A DNA stretch of 64,000 bases from Plectrocnemia conspersa (taxonomy: Eukaryota; Arthropoda; Insecta; Trichoptera; Polycentropodidae), in assembly GCA_009617715.1 (NCBI GenBank), contig VTFK01000356.1, positions 1-64,000 of the forward strand, written 5' to 3'. Within the stretch, counting starts at the first letter, position 1; every line of letters starts with the position of its first letter. Position numbers and translations under genes: made by a program. The notes below the pieces were generated by a model. The model ran no database searches. It saw nothing but the letters and a program-made list of their open reading frames with translations, and was not told the origin of the DNA. Below, in pieces: positions 1 through 13,354 of the stretch.

Positions 1-109
1 GTCACGGTTATAATAAATCACCGGATCCATAAGATTCCCATTGCAGTATACGACCTTGGACAATGCCCATCAAACAGATGTCGCTTTCTAAAGGCATATA
101 CCTATTTCG

Positions 110-255
110 CTGTTCTAATAAACGAGTACTTCTATTGGCTGGATGATCGCTGCATGATTTTGCTTAGTCAGCAAGCTTTGTAGCTCTGGATACTAAAGTC
201 TGGACTCCAATGAGGAGAGAGCAGTCACAAACAGTCGCTCACAGACTCCGGAAAA
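110..255 (-). repeat. Unclassified dispersed repeat, copy 1
   Basis: The reverse complement matches 37900-38045: GCAAGCTTTG context, AATCATGCAGC and ATCCAGCCAATAGA are shared in order. No coding motif was recognised. Confidence 0.6.
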
Positions 256-324
256 GTACTTAATGATATAAAAAAATGTATTACACCCAAAAATCATGTT
301 AATTTATAATCCAATAAAGAAGTC

Positions 325-420
325 TTTAGTCGACATCTATAATTTGGAATCCCTGAGTAACCAGATACTCTTATTAACTTTTCAAGTTTAGAAAAGTTAT
401 TAAGATACTAAAGAATACTG
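325..420 (+). mobile_element. Short relic of the LINE ORF2 3' region
   Basis: ATCTATAATTTGGAATCCC followed by TGAGTAACCAGATACTC parallels the LINE at 3208-3245, and a diverged TATTAAGATAC follows. About 90 bases are recognisable. Confidence 0.6.
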
Positions 421-2259
421 AATTAAAAATGCATTTTAGGTTACCTATATTTTCTGTGTACCATAAAATATTTTTTTCATCTATACATATTATATATACC
501 CTTGCACTTTGAATTAAATATTTATTTTAAGCTGCGAAACTTGCAGGTTTCTATTATATATATACACATCTACAGATTCAACAAGGCGACTACTGCTTCT
601 ATTCAAATCCAAATTTGCAAGACCTGAATCACGTCCCTTCCAATACATACACCACCAACTGTTACCCCTATAGATAAGCGAATCGAACAGAAACTAGCAT
701 CCGTCTGTCTCTCCGGGCTCGAATTAGTAGACTTTCGCATTAACTCGTCAATGTTGGCCGCTTTATTCGGCTGCAATTTCGTAGCTCATATTCAGATCGC
801 GTACCTCGCTTGACCGTCGCTAAATGTCGGTCCTGTGGGCTTGATGTACTATTGGAATTTGCCCCGATTCGACTTGCATATCCAGATGCTACGATCGACC
901 TACTACAATGCCATTATCCCTATGAGCCGACTATGCAATAATTGAATTCTAAATTGCGCTCGGAAGGCGTATTATTGGAAAAAGAGATGCTACAGCAGTG
1001 TTTCTTGGGCTTAATACAAAATCCCATGCACTATAAAATAAGCTAAGACATAAGAAACGCCCTTTTTAACCATTTCAATATGCATAATAATTAAATTCTC
1101 TAATATGGCTTAAGTATCCACAATATTTTTTACAAAAATAATGGGAACATATTTCTCTTTAATATTCAGCTACGCTCGCTTTTTATTAAACTGGATTTTA
1201 GGAGACATTAATTCTACCGGACAGTTTTTCAACTTGACAATATAATAATGAAAAAATATAATACATTATTGGAAAGTGCTAATTTGGATTAAACTGGTAT
1301 ATATTTTACAGTTCGTTTTTTTATGTATATATTATTTTATATTTCAGTTTAAGTAAGTATATAATAAATAAATTTCCTTTCTCTCTCAATCATTACCATA
1401 ATCGCTTCTGACCTATTACCTAACGACCACCCGTAATATTTTATGTGTTCTGTCCGGAGATAAGTATCCGAGGGTTAAGGGATGAAGCTTTTGATTGTCG
1501 TTCTAGAAAACCGGAAAGGCCAACAGGAAGACTCGTCCACCACATTGTCTTTCATGATACCACGAACCTCGCAATTCGTCGATTGTGACCGTTAACGTCG
1601 TAAAAATCTTTCTCTCTCGCTCCCCATCGACCAGACGTGTGTGGTAAAGTGTGGTGATGTGTGTTTATGTGTGGTACTTTATAGACCGGTCGGTCTATAA
1701 AGCTGGCAGGGAAATTACGCTTTCTGATACCAGTTGCGGCCAACGTTTTTCATAACATGTATTCGCACATATTTGGCAATAGGGATATGAAATAAATAAT
1801 CATAATATCAAAACCCGTTGAAATATAACGGAGAGAATATTAAAGTAATAAAATAGATTAATAGCTAACTTCACCACATTTAATACCGGTTAAAAATAAA
1901 TTGTAATCATATCCAGAACAGTAACTTTTTATATACGCGGTTCTACATTTCTTATTTTTTTTAAAACAATATACAAATATTTTTTGTATATAATAAAAAT
2001 ATATATTTACCTATATTATAGTCAATCAAAAAAATAAGAATATTAATATCGGACTTAAATCATTTTTATTTAAATTTACCTGTATACTTTAGCTTTCAGA
2101 TTTATAAATAAAGCTGTCATATAAATGATTTTATAATGTCTTACATTAATATATGAAGTTAGTCCAAATATTTGAAAAAGTATCATTTACCCTTGTCTGT
2201 TAATAAGGTTTTTAATTTACAACCTAATTTAAACATATAAAAATCATAATCCATTACAT
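420..2259. other. Non-genic stretch with an unassigned GC-richer block and a perfect palindrome
   Basis: 600-960 is GC-richer and looks like decayed coding DNA on the plus strand, with stops in all frames and no family recognised. 1500-1760 is a second such block containing a 12-bp perfect inverted repeat at 1677-1702. The rest is AT-rich with no feature seen. Confidence 0.4.
1677..1702. repeat. Perfect 26-bp inverted repeat with TATAAAG on both strands
   Basis: CTTTATAGACCG, a 2-base spacer, then CGGTCTATAAAG. Both outward arms read TATAAAG, on opposite strands. It lies in a GC-richer block of unknown origin. Confidence 0.6.
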
Positions 2260-3720
2260 CTCAAAACATCGTCATTTCCTGATCTATGGAAATACACAAA
2301 AGTGACCCCTATTCATAAAAGGGTGACAAATTATATATAAAGAATTATAGACCAGTAGCAGTGTTGTCAGCTCCTGCTAAATTATTTGAAATAATTATTC
2401 ATAAATATCTTTACAATCACTTTCAGCAAGTTTTATTAGACCAACAGCACGGGTTTCGTCCTGCCCGTTCCACTGTTACTAACCTTCTGTCGTTCATCAA
2501 AACGGTGACAACTTTTCTCGATGCGGGAATTCAAGTAGACGTCGTGTATACAGATTTTGAGAAAGCCTTTGACAAAGTTCGTCATAGGTTATTATTAAAA
2601 AAATTGTCGAACCTCGGTTGCTCAGATAATTTAACTCGGTTATTCTCGAGTTATTTAAGCAATCGTAGACAGTTTGTAACCTATGGTGGACGATTGTCAA
2701 AAGAATATTTTATCCCTTCGGGGGTTCCTCATGGATCCAATCTGGTACCTCTGCTTTTTGTGTTATTTATTAATCACATAAATACAGCAATTAAAAATTC
2801 AAGTTTTCTTCTCTACGCAGATGATTTAAAATTATATAAATGCATTCGATCTGTTGTGGACTCCTTCTCTCTACAAAGTGATTTAGACTCTCTGTGGAGA
2901 TTGGCTTCCATTAACCGTCTACCCTTTAATGTCGGAAAGTGCCATACTGTGTCATTTTCTCGATCCCGTTCGCCATCAGCTTATTTCTACCATCTCGGTG
3001 GTAACATTTTGACTAGAGAAACTTCCACTAAAGATCTCGGAATCACTTTCGAGAGCAAATGGAGGTTCTCTCTACACATACACGACGTCTGTGACAAATC
3101 TTCCAAGACGCTCGGCTTTGTTATTAGGAATGCCTTTCACTTTGACGATCCGTCAGTTATTCGCATCCTCTATGCCACCTTAGTTCGTAGCATTCTTGAA
3201 TCGGGATCTATAATTTGGAATCCCTGAATAGCCAAATATTCCCTTTTAGTGAAAAAAATTCAAAAAAGGTATTTAAGATACCTTTACAAAAGGACATTTG
3301 GTTATTATCTGTACTTATATCGCAGCACCTTTCTTTTAGGAGCGTTGGGATACGATTCGCAGAAAGCTGTATGCCGCTAAGCATTTTTTCAAATTACTAA
3401 AAGGTGCTGTCGATAATCCAGCTATTCTTGAGGAATTCCAGTTTTGCGTTCCGGAACATTTTCGAGAATCACGATCGAGACCTCTTTTGATGGCCGTTAG
3501 GGCTAGGACATCCGCACTTGCCGACTTGCCTATAGCTGTGGCCATCCGGCTCCTTAATATATTTGATATTTTATATTTTTTTGTTATGTTAAAGTATTGT
3601 TATATTTATTTTTTTATGTTTTATAAATTTAAAATTTGTTTTCAACCATCGTGGTGCATTGGGGTAACCTGTTAGGCCACGATGGTCTTAATTTAATCTA
3701 AAAAAAATAAAATAAAATAT
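2260..3720 (+). mobile_element. 5'-truncated copy of the same LINE (RT region and 3' end)
   Basis: Collinear with 31703-33240 of the long copy and very similar by eye. It begins abruptly at TCTCAAAACATC and runs through the RT (2361-3227 open, with YADD near 2815) to the 3' stem-loop and A-rich tail. Differences include PHGSNLVPL for PQGSNLGPL in the RT, an 11-base deletion near 3362, and a roughly 75-base deletion near 3560. Truncation at the 5' end is the usual outcome of target-primed reverse transcription. Confidence 0.9.
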
Positions 3721-4289
3721 TATTAAAAAATAAGTATCTTAAACCACTGACATTTTTTTATTATTCGCATACGATCTTTCCTAGTTTCATAAATTTTACT
3801 TTGTAATAACGAGGTCCTAGAACTGCCTTCATTAATTGGTTTATGTGAAGGCACAAGTACACATATATGGAAATATTTACTACATAAGATAAGCATGTAC
3901 CGTAGTATGGTGGAGAGCTTTTAAATAAAATACACAAATAAATTGTAATACAACCTTTTCTTCTGAATTAGATTCAGATGATAATTTGAATACTTATATT
4001 TTACCCTTATATATATAACATGGTTTAGCTGGGTTATAATATTTTTGTGACATCTTTACAATTTTCATTCAAAATTTACTATTTTATTCATTATGGAGAA
4101 AAAGTAAAACAGAAATGATTTAATTATGTATTGTATTTATCAATAATTGTAATTTTCAGATAAATACAATTAATGGTATTTGTTAATTTTGAACGTCACT
4201 TTTTTCAGTAACAATTTAATATTTTTATGTTATGTTATGACAGTTTAGAATGCGAAAGATTTATTAATGATTTTTACACATATTATTAT

Positions 4290-4395
4290 ATAGAACCAGC
4301 ACAATAAACGAGTGGTATATGTCACTGACAGTGTACCTGAAAGACCCGGATTCAAATCTATACCATAAGTTTTTTCTAATTTATATCGTTTCTGG
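4290..4395 (+). mobile_element. tRNA-derived SINE-like element
   Basis: A box-A-like ACGAGTGGTATATG and a box-B-like GGATTCAAATC are spaced as in a tRNA-derived SINE head, followed by T-rich sequence. No intact cloverleaf, so not a functional tRNA. Confidence 0.5.
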
Positions 4396-5638
4396 GATAT
4401 TGTTAATAAATTTTAATTTCGGTCGATTATCAGAATATCATGATGATTCTTAAAATCAAAATAGTTGTTTATATAAAGTATTAAATCTCTATGAATGAGC
4501 TACAAAAAATTTAAAAAATATACCCCAAAGTAATTTTTTTGTGTATTGATTTTATATGATTTTTTGTATGTATTTTAATGCTAGAATATATTGTTTTTTA
4601 TCATCTTTTAGATATTATTTTTTTGCAATTTTTAAGATTTGATATCGTCATAGCGTAAGCATCAGAATCCTACGGACAAATAAACATTTTAAATCTAAAT
4701 GTCTCATATAGCTTATAACGATATTATTATTATAATGAAATTATTCTTTGCCACTTAACCAAAACCCTTTTACGCCCTAAAATTGCGTTATAAATAGTTT
4801 GAGATCCACAGTCACGATCGGATCCGATTAGCGTCTAATTGCGATATGATAAGTGTAACCGATACGCAAATTGGTCTCGGTCTGATTAATTTTCAATATT
4901 CGACAGCCATTTTCCGTCCATCGAAAACCCAAGACAAAATAAATATATCCATTCAAGGAGAGGGGCCTTCATTATTTACCTGGCCCCCAACGAAATTCGC
5001 CTCATCCCTGTAGGGCTAATTTAAAGTCTTTATCATCCCACGGTCGTGTTTTCTTACTTGCCTTTTTTTTCTTCGTCTCGTTTCTTCTACTTTATCCTTT
5101 TTATTTAAATAAATAAAAACGGAACGTTCGCGGGTAAGCGACGGAAATGGAATTGAAATAACGAGAGACTAGAAGTGGGTGCACTTTGAATCCCGCCGGG
5201 ATTCGGCCCCCGAGTTGCGTAAATATTGTCGAAATAAGGAGGAAAAAATTGGGTTAATCTTTACGAAGTACGATCCCGTGTATTAATTAAAAATAGCATT
5301 TTATAAGATAAAAATTACGTTGTTAGCTCACGTTTATAATGCGACGTATATAATAATATTCGATTAAGGTTTTTACATCATATTGTATTAATTGAAAATG
5401 CAGTAGTTGATATTTTTATTTAATCAACATGTGTTATAGTGAATGTGTATTTTTTTATGAAATTATAAAATCACTAATTGTTTTCGTGAAATCATATCCT
5501 TGTACATATTCTACCCCTGAATTTTTACCGGTATTTTGTCATCGGCTTGACGTACATTCAAATTATTTTGCTGACTCATCTTCGTATACGAGTTTGACAC
5601 CACTGGATTTACAGGATTTTTTCACATGTTTTACGCCT

Positions 5639-5740
5639 CTTTAGAGCAGCATATAAATTCACTAGCACCTGCCAGATAAATTATTTTTTCACTAGTAATA
5701 TTTACCGGTGAAAATATATTCCGATATGATTTCCTGAAAA
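5639..5740 (+). repeat. End of a dispersed repeat with terminal GAGCAGCATATAA motif
   Basis: TTTAGAGCAGCATATAAATT is followed by CACTAG. The same terminus is seen at 11582, 50031 and, inverted, at 33472 and 49910. A non-autonomous family ending CTAG is likely. Confidence 0.5.
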
Positions 5741-6919
5741 TATAATTTCACAGGTACTATACATATTAATGTAGATACCGTACAAAATGAATGCGTATAA
5801 TATAATATAAGAATAGATATAAGATGTAAAAATACACTACACTGTACACATTATTAAATTGTTGTGAATTATCGGTTACAGTTTGAGGATAATTCACAAT
5901 TTCAATTGTAGGTCTCACCCCATCACTTGCTAATATTCACACCTGATACCCAATTCGAGATACATATTTAACTATAAATGTAATCTAAAATGTGTATACC
6001 TTTATTTATAGTGTAGTATGAAGAAACAGCGTTTCTATAATTTAGTTTGTTTTTCAAGATTGAATATATTTCATATCAAATTATACCGGCTTCGCTCGGG
6101 ATAGATACAAACTCATTCTTTATTTATTATGAATAATTTTATTTATCCTGTTATTACAAATTTATTTAAATATTTAGCTATATACAATATCTTTAGTATC
6201 TTATTATTATTTTAATAATTTATTTTGCTTATATAGCTAAATTTTACACTAAACAAACATGTAATACATATTATAAACAGAAAATAAAAAAATACCTAAT
6301 ATTATAATTTATATATTTATATAAACACGCTACAGTCTTATTTTTTCGAATTGTTCTAAAAATATTAATATGCAAATTCACACCTCCGTACATAATTCCC
6401 CTGGCCGTACTCATTTTCTTATACCTAACTATCCTTAAATTGACTCTATTTTTAGTATTAAATCTATGTTAATCTTTATTTATTATTAAAAACTATTTAA
6501 ATACTCTTTTGAAAATATTATTTTCTAACTTATATAATACTTTAAATATTTTTTTTTTAATTATTATTTATTTTTTTATAAAATTATTATTAAAACACCT
6601 ATTATCAATATTTTTTGAACATAACCATTCCAATCTATCAATTATTCTTCTACAACTACTAAATCTATTTTTATTTAGGACTACTCACATTGCCCTGATT
6701 TTGTAATTTTTGCAATATCAATTTATCTTATTTATTTAACATATCTAATATTGATACACACTAATAAATTAGAGCAGTATGATACTATTGTAATTTTTTG
6801 TGATTATGCTTAACATATTTTTCATTCTGAATAATATACCTATTTTTGTATACCTGTTTTTTTTAATATTTAATTACAATGTTCCTTAAAATTTATTTTA
6901 TCGTGTCGATCTCGTTGCC

Positions 6920-7110
6920 GAGCGACGACGCCAACACGATTTTATTACTTTTGTCGTGAATTTTTTACTTCTGAGAAGTGATAATTGTTTTTGCGCTCTC
7001 CTATTGATACAAAATTTGGTTTGGATATACTTCAACCAATACTCGAAATTCTGTATTAATATTACTACCTACTTCTTCCTTCACATACTTTATACAAGAC
7101 AACATGTTAA
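6920..7110 (+). repeat. Dispersed repeat, body copy A
   Basis: CACGATTTTATTACTTTTGT and AATTGTTTTTGCGCTCTCC align with 11255-11330, followed by a diverging tail. The 65-codon open frame here is a repeat by-product. Confidence 0.55.
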
Positions 7111-7811
7111 TTGCTCTCATTTCCTCAACCTTTCTGCTATTTTTTTATTTTAAGTATAGGTTTAATAGTAGCAGATTATCAAGTATTTATTCTTCGGAAA
7201 GTTCTGTATTTACTACATAATGTAATTTAGTTTCTAGTATTTCCCAAGTTTCTTTAATTATAATTACATATAATTCATCAAAACTGTTTTTTTTTTATTT
7301 ACAAATTATGTTGTGAATTTTTTCTATAGATACTGATTTAAATTCACTGAGTTTTTAAATAAATGTTTCATTATAGTATTGTTCTAAATTATTAAACTGA
7401 AGTATTAAATTCACAATCTCTTCTATACTATCAAAGTAATATGTACTTATTTCTTCTGCTATTATTTATATTTCCATTAATCTTTATATTTATTATGTCG
7501 TTTCTCTAAGTCGGATTAATTATTCTCTTTATTGTTTTTCACATCTTATATGAATCATTTTTTATTTTATCTATCGAGTTTTCATACCACTTTTGTATCT
7601 ATTCTTAATGCTGCTTAGATTTGTCTACGTGTATTGCAGTATCATATTTAAAAGTTAAAAATAGCTGACCAAATATAGTGGACTTGTGCAAATGTCACGT
7701 CGCTACTGTTCAGTATTTAGGAGATGTTATTGTAACACACAGACAGACATTTATGTAATAAATACGGTGACTCAAATGCTTGGGTTTTAATTATTACTAA
7801 TATCATATTTA

Positions 7812-7918
7812 TATAGCGTAGTCAATTCGGTCTAGACTGGTAATCCAGATGTTGCGAGTTCAAGTCACGGTGGTAGACTCAATTTTTTATTTATAAAATG
7901 CTCTTAAAAACTGGGTAC
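7812..7918 (+). mobile_element. tRNA-derived SINE, family copy 1
   Basis: TAGCGTAGTCAATTCGGTCT (A box), GAGTTCAAGTC (B box), then a shared tail TTTTTATTTATAAAATGC. The same head and tail recur at 42440. Confidence 0.65.
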
Positions 7919-10900
7919 AACTCTAAAATAACTATTATTGATTTTAAATTATAATACTCATAATAATTAATAATTAATTTACAGTCTAATAGTTTAATAC
8001 AATACTTACTTGTATGTATTCGTTATGTCTGATTAACTTCAATAAAACGCATTGAACTATTACTGAACAAATTAGTATGAATATTATTAGCACAAGTATT
8101 TGCCATGCAGAAGATAGAAAACGATAAAATATGGCCATACATTTATTATTATTAATAGTTTCACTGCCTCAAATTCTTTTTTTATTTGCGCCGTTAACAT
8201 TAGATCCAGTTTTAAGCGTTATTTTAATTTGACGCTGCTTACCCAAAAATCTATCGATTTATAATGAGTGTTTTTTACAACTTATTTTAAAAATCTCCGT
8301 TCAAAAACATAAACCGTCATTAATTTAATATAAATTTATGAATTAAACAATGCATTTTCTACAGCAAAGAGAGTCACACACTAATTGTTAGTAATGTCGC
8401 GGAAACTAAGCGAGCTTCCACAGTTACATATTGTTAAGCAATATTAATATTGTAGCAAAGAGTTTTGTTGGTTATTCAAGTCGCATAGTCATAACACAGC
8501 AACCACCCAACTAAATAATCGAACGTCGTAGCATTTGACAGCCATTTCCAAGTTGTAATGTGCATTTACTGTATTACAATAGCATAAATTATACATACAC
8601 CATTTCAACTTGTCTAACCGTTGCTAAGGTTTAGTTTTAACACAATGTAACACAAAAAAAGTTTATTATACACGAAGTACTCAAAAGTAAATAAAAAAAA
8701 TAGCAAATGTATTAGTGCAATGTTTGTTGATATTAGAGCTTTCCATACCTTCCAAACTTATAATAAAATGATTAGTAATTAGATGTAGATCTGTATTGAT
8801 GGTCAATAGAATCAATAGTTCTGGATCACAAAACAAAAAAAAATTTCGTTGATCAACATATAACAGAATCACATACATTATAGACTACATTAAATAACAA
8901 AAAGGGTTGCTTTATTTGCTGGTGTAGCTGAGTCAAAATTGTTACTTGACAAAATATTTTAGATAATGAAGTTGTATTCAAGGACGCTACGAACTAGCGT
9001 ATAGTACAGAACGCGTATCACTAATTAATAATTGAAGTGACACGCGCTCCGTATAACGAAGCCGAGCATCCTTGACGCTGTATCGCAAACTTTGGCAATG
9101 TGAGTAAAAAATCTCCATATCTGCTCAAACGTCATTCTTATGTTATCGACGGAAGTATTTCTAATTAAAACACCTTCGTCTAATCTGTAATAGAATTCTA
9201 AATTAAAATTTGTCAAAATTTCAAAAGTCTTTATTAATGTGAATCAAAAACTTCTTTTGTAGTAAATGCTTTACAACTCTACTGGCCTTTTAGTGTGTGA
9301 TCTATTAACTTTAAACTATGCCTTATTTACGTTTTCGACTGTTCGGTAAATGTATTTGTTTTATAAAAATAATTTGATACATCTGGAAAACTTGGAAGGT
9401 TTTCAACATTGCGAGAAGCTTCTTACACTCTACAGCAATATCAATATCCATAAAATAAAATATCAAAGGTGCAAAAGTATAAAGTGTCCACACCGTGTCA
9501 TACATAACGAGCGTCCATTTTGACAACCCTAGCACCCGTCGTTTCGATTTATGTTTAGCAGTTATGTCGCAAGTGTTATACATAAACGCCATCATTTTTC
9601 AAAACGTTCTTTTCCAACTAAGGAAAAGGCGTCGAAACCATAAAAGTCCTCGTAAATGGGCATATAACGAATACTACGACTGGTATCAAATTGAATCTCC
9701 AGCTTAACTCGATTATAAAACTATGCTATTGTGAAAACGACTTAAGCCTTAAAATAATGTTACATGTTAGTGGTACAAAAGCATATTGCTGTTTTTATTA
9801 TATGCACAAACCATATTGGGAAAAAATCTTCTGATATTGATAGCTCAAAGTCGTCAATATGTTCACATATCTGAATTGGTATAAACCAATTCTAAATGTC
9901 TGTTTTCATGCACCAACGATTTCTCTCGCCTATCTAAATCTAAATGTTCCTACGAATCGCGAAAAAGCAATATTGCCTAAATATATTCAAGGCGTATCTG
10001 AGCTCAGTCTATCCCAAGATAAACGACAAAGAGATTATTGAAAAACGCAATGTGTAGGAAGAAAAGTTTTTTTTTTTTTTGGAAAATCCAACAGATAACC
10101 CGCTATGGGTGTCGAGGTGGAAAGAGTTTTTTACTCAAAACTGACGTTATGAATACCATATATTGAAGGATCAACACGTCACACGCATCTGAATATCAAC
10201 CCTAAAACATACATTGATAACACCTAGTGGTGTTGCAAATCAAATATGTTGAAGCCTGAGAATTTTTATGATTTTAATGTTTAATTATTTTTTAAATTTT
10301 ATTACATTTAAGCATTATTAAAAATTAAATTATTATTATTAGCATGTCACATTGAACCACAACAATAATTAACCCCATTGGGAATCAAAGCTTAATAACA
10401 AGTATACACAAGCGCCATTAAATTTTAATTTTATTAACATATACTTAGGACGAATAAAAATATATTATTGATCAATAATATATAAATATAAAAATACTGG
10501 TTTTAAATTATTATAATAAAATCGATTACGGTATTTTCTATTAATTAAAAGAAAACGGTAAAAATTTAATGTATTGAAATATGAAACATTCGTCTGGCTT
10601 AAAAACTTCGTTTGTAACTGAATTCCTCGAAACGGTTAGGAAACGAGCTGTCATTGTTTTTTATTCTTATTATTTATTAATATAAATTAAACAAAGACTT
10701 TCAAGATATTCGCTTGACTTGTCTTAAATTCTTTTAAGGCTCGCAGTGTAATTTTTCTAAAATTAAATTGCACGAAATTTGTATAAATGATAAATACTGG
10801 TAATAACAGTAATAAATGTAACATTAGAATTTACCTTGAAAGAGAATTTTTAATAAGATTTACAATAGTAACTTAAAATATAACCTTTCGCCTACGAAAT

Positions 10901-11229
10901 AAATGAGTTAGCTTTTAAACAATATTAAAAAAAAATCGTATTATGTTTAGTTTCGCTAAATATACTCTTACTCTTATATGAATATACCTTATGAAAATAA
11001 GCTTTAAAAATTTTTTAACTAAAAGCTCTTATTATTAAATTAAATATTCTAAAATCTCGCATTAGTGCATTAAAGCAATTAAATTGTTTTAATTGCTTCT
11101 GATTAAATATTTTGTGTGTTTGCAGGCAGCGAAAACTGACGTTTTGACGAGCTTTACCAAGTCGGTCGCCAGCAATCAACTGAGCAATCAGTGCACTGAA
11201 GACTTTTACACATTTTAGATTTAAATCTA
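7919..11229. other. Non-genic stretch with LINE relic and unassigned degraded DNA
   Basis: Apart from the LINE fragment at 9025-9216, the 9300-10050 block is slightly GC-richer with several short open frames and no recognised family. A T-rich run lies at 10067-10080. Nothing else seen. Confidence 0.35.
9025..9216 (-). mobile_element. Diverged LINE RT fragment, minus strand
   Basis: Translated on the minus strand it reads ...VLIRNTSVDNIRMTFEQIW, then HIAKVCDTASRMLGFVIRS. This parallels the LINE thumb region (ILTRETSTKDLGITFESKW, HDVCDKSSKTLGFVIRN). It is related but much older than the two good copies. Confidence 0.7.
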
Positions 11230-11612
11230 GTTTTGATAACGATGTGCAGACGCCGTCATGATTTTATTGCTTTTGCCGTAAATTTTTGACTTAAGTGAAA
11301 ATTGTTTTTGCACTCTCCTATTGCCCAAAACTCAGTTTGAATATATTTTGACCAACGCAAAAGTGTTTTTAATATACTTTGATAAACCCCAATATGCGAG
11401 ATGCAATGCCTGTTTGTTCTTCTTTTTCCCTGAGAGATGAGTTGTCTTAATTTGTATTTTAAACTTGATCTAATGAAAGTTTTAAAACTAATTAGTTTAA
11501 GAACTTTCATTAGCTTAGGTTTTGTTTTGAACAGCAAATGGACGTTTCGCAACTATCAAATTGAATTTTATAGATATTTAAGAGCAGCATATAATTTCAC
11601 TAATGCCTAAAA
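11230..11612 (+). repeat. Dispersed repeat, body copy B, with foldback and CTAA-type end
   Basis: The body matches 6920-7110. It contains a 12-bp inverted repeat CTAATGAAAGTT/AACTTTCATTAG at 11469-11512 and ends GAGCAGCATATAATTTCAC, like 50031-50057. The minus-strand 98-codon frame across it is not a gene. Confidence 0.55.
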
Positions 11613-12084
11613 TGAGACTGTAATTGAAGTTGCAAAAAAGTTAACCCAATTTAATAATTAATAATTTACAATGTAATTTTCTTCATTGGATATAACCTGA
11701 ATTTTCTAAATGGTTGTAGTTGATTTTGCTTAAGTTTTGACTTTTAAAATGTCATCATTGTTTTGCTCATCTAAAACAACCTTTGAAATGTTTGAACTTT
11801 CAAAACATCACTTAGTACATCGCAAATACTGTTGATAACGTTAGTTGCAATTTTTTTTAATCAAATCCTCTATTTGTAAATGGGTAAAAAAATTAAATGT
11901 CAAATTATATTTTTGTAATATTTAACAACCATCATAAATTCGACATTATTTTTCGGTTTATCTATATTAACTACAAATAAAAAAATATTTACTGATGGTT
12001 AATTCATGGTTGATTGTTGTATCAGAAGAAATGTGTCCCGAAAAAATAAATTTATTTTAATCTACTAGCTTTTTGGATAGACAG

Positions 12085-12375
12085 TTGCCGGAAGGGTTGA
12101 GCACATTGTGTGAAACATCAATAGACAATTATATAGCAAAGCAAAAAGGCGCTCAATGTCAAATTATAACACGTATATATATCGAAATAGCGAATTTTTC
12201 ATATAATTTAAGGGTTTGATGAAAATATTAAGAGTAACTTAACGATTTGAAAGGCTTTTGCAAACATTTAATTGAAATTAAAATATAAATAAATATTAAA
12301 TTTTGCTTCCTGGCTCACTGAGCCTAAAAGATTTACGATTTTGCCCTTCACATAATAGGTTTGCCAACTCCTTGT
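12085..12375 (+). mobile_element. hAT relic (same family as 55849-56566)
   Basis: TTGAGCACATTGTG followed by ACATCAATAGAC matches 56402-56428 in the other relic. Further right, CCTGGCTCACTGAGCCTAAA parallels 56503-56523. The right end, reverse complemented, reads GGAGTTGGCAAACC, a hAT-like terminus. Internally deleted and non-coding. Confidence 0.6.
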
Positions 12376-12452
12376 CTAGCCTAACCAAATTAATATAAAA
12401 CGTCTTAATATTCTGAAAGATGATATTATTTAGCTCACAGCGAATGCCAGAA

Positions 12453-12489
12453 AATTGAATTCAACTGTAAAATACAGTTGAATTCAATT
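12453..12489. repeat. Perfect 17-bp hairpin upstream of the paralog exon
   Basis: AATTGAATTCAACTGTA, loop AAA, TACAGTTGAATTCAATT. Seventeen perfect pairs with a 3-nt loop, 400 bp before the exon at 12888. Confidence 0.75.
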
Positions 12490-12887
12490 CACATTTTTAT
12501 CAGTCAAATATCACCTAACAATTTGTTTCTTATTGTCACTGCAGCACCTACACTAAGAATAAACATCATTTTTACATAAATTTAATAGGCAATTTTTATA
12601 TTATTTTTGACGCTACAAAGTAATATGTTTAACTTAACTTTTGATATCTATCTCAAACTTCAGACATATTTAATCTAAACCCAAACAAACTTGTCAAACA
12701 CAACGACTTCTGGGATTTCTAGGCGCACATTACCCAGACACAAATGTGATATTTTCCCACAGATAGCAATCAAAAACATAATGCTCACACAAGGGATAAG
12801 AACGACGATCGTTAACCTTTGACAGGACGTGACCAGATTGCTTAACTTTGATTCTCTCATGCGACACTGTGTTTTGTATTCTTTCAG

Positions 12888-13044
12888 TTGGCGCCGGCGT
12901 GATGGGGCGCAAGAGGCCGCTGCTGGCCGGAGGCCCTAGGGCCTCGATGAGCCCCACCAAAAGGACCGTGATGGGACTGCTGGCGAGGGCGAGGGCCGCA
13001 CAAGCCAAGCACCTGCCGTCGACGGCCTTCAGGCCAGCTCCCGA
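12888..13044 (+). CDS. Internal exon of a second KHDRBS-like gene (upstream paralog)
   Basis: Bounded by ttctttcag and the strong donor GA|gtgagt. This GC-rich exon encodes GAGVMGRKRPLLAGGPRASM, then SPTKRTVMGLLARARAAQAK and ends AFRPAP. The PR-M-K-M-L-RARAA pattern aligns with [22 protein letters not shown] in exon 6 (52676-52804) of the complete KHDRBS-like gene downstream. Both exons end in codon phase 2, but their start phases differ, so the match covers the exon body and 3' boundary only. No KH exons were recognised in 1-12887, so the 5' part presumably lies left of the window. It could instead be an isolated relic exon; the clean splice sites argue against that. Confidence 0.68.
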
Positions 13045-13354
13045 GTGAGTACACCCTTTTTAACCGCTTCATTACCCGCGTAGACTGACATAAAAATACG
13101 ATTTTTTGTCAAAGATTTCTAAATGCTTTATTTTATTACAAAAAATTAACCAACATTATTTGTCATTTTTTTATCAGTTGAGACAAGTATTCCAACCCTT
13201 TTTCTATGTTCGCATAATCCACAAAATATTTCAATAAGTATACTAGCTTTTGTAGGATTTCATCTGACCTTTTTTCTGCGTTCAACTGATTCCCTAGATA
13301 TACGCAGTTTTCTATTATTTGTAGTTCAGCACGTTCTCGATTGTTTATTATATG

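Larger units (their letters stand above)
3721..7811. other. Non-genic AT-rich stretch with a GC-richer island and repeats
   Basis: 4780-5270 is a GC-richer, unique-looking island (GAATCCCGCCGGGATTCGG at its centre) and a possible regulatory element. Around 6080 is a repeat (GGCTTCGCTCGGGAT, then TTATTACAAATTTATTT) that recurs near 14870. 6920-7100 recurs at 11240-11400. Confidence 0.4.

Noticed and set aside
600..960. BEL/Pao retrotransposon protease region
   Set aside because: A vague resemblance to residues around the Pao protease-RT linker, but stops in all frames and no decisive motif.
2497..2700. Minus-strand open frame over the truncated LINE
   Set aside because: Antisense shadow of the reverse transcriptase frame; the same applies to 31942-32148, 32752-33003, 3336-3545 and 29701-29967.
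7812..7890. Functional tRNA gene
   Set aside because: A and B boxes are present but the stems do not close and the head is fused to a repeated tail; a SINE explains it.
11256..11552. 98-codon minus-strand gene
   Set aside because: Lies in a dispersed repeat also present at 6920-7110 and contains its foldback; no domain.
12675..13072. Minus-strand and alternate-frame open frames at the paralog exon
   Set aside because: They come from GC-rich exon sequence; only the plus-strand frame has matching splice sites and similarity to KHDRBS exon 6.
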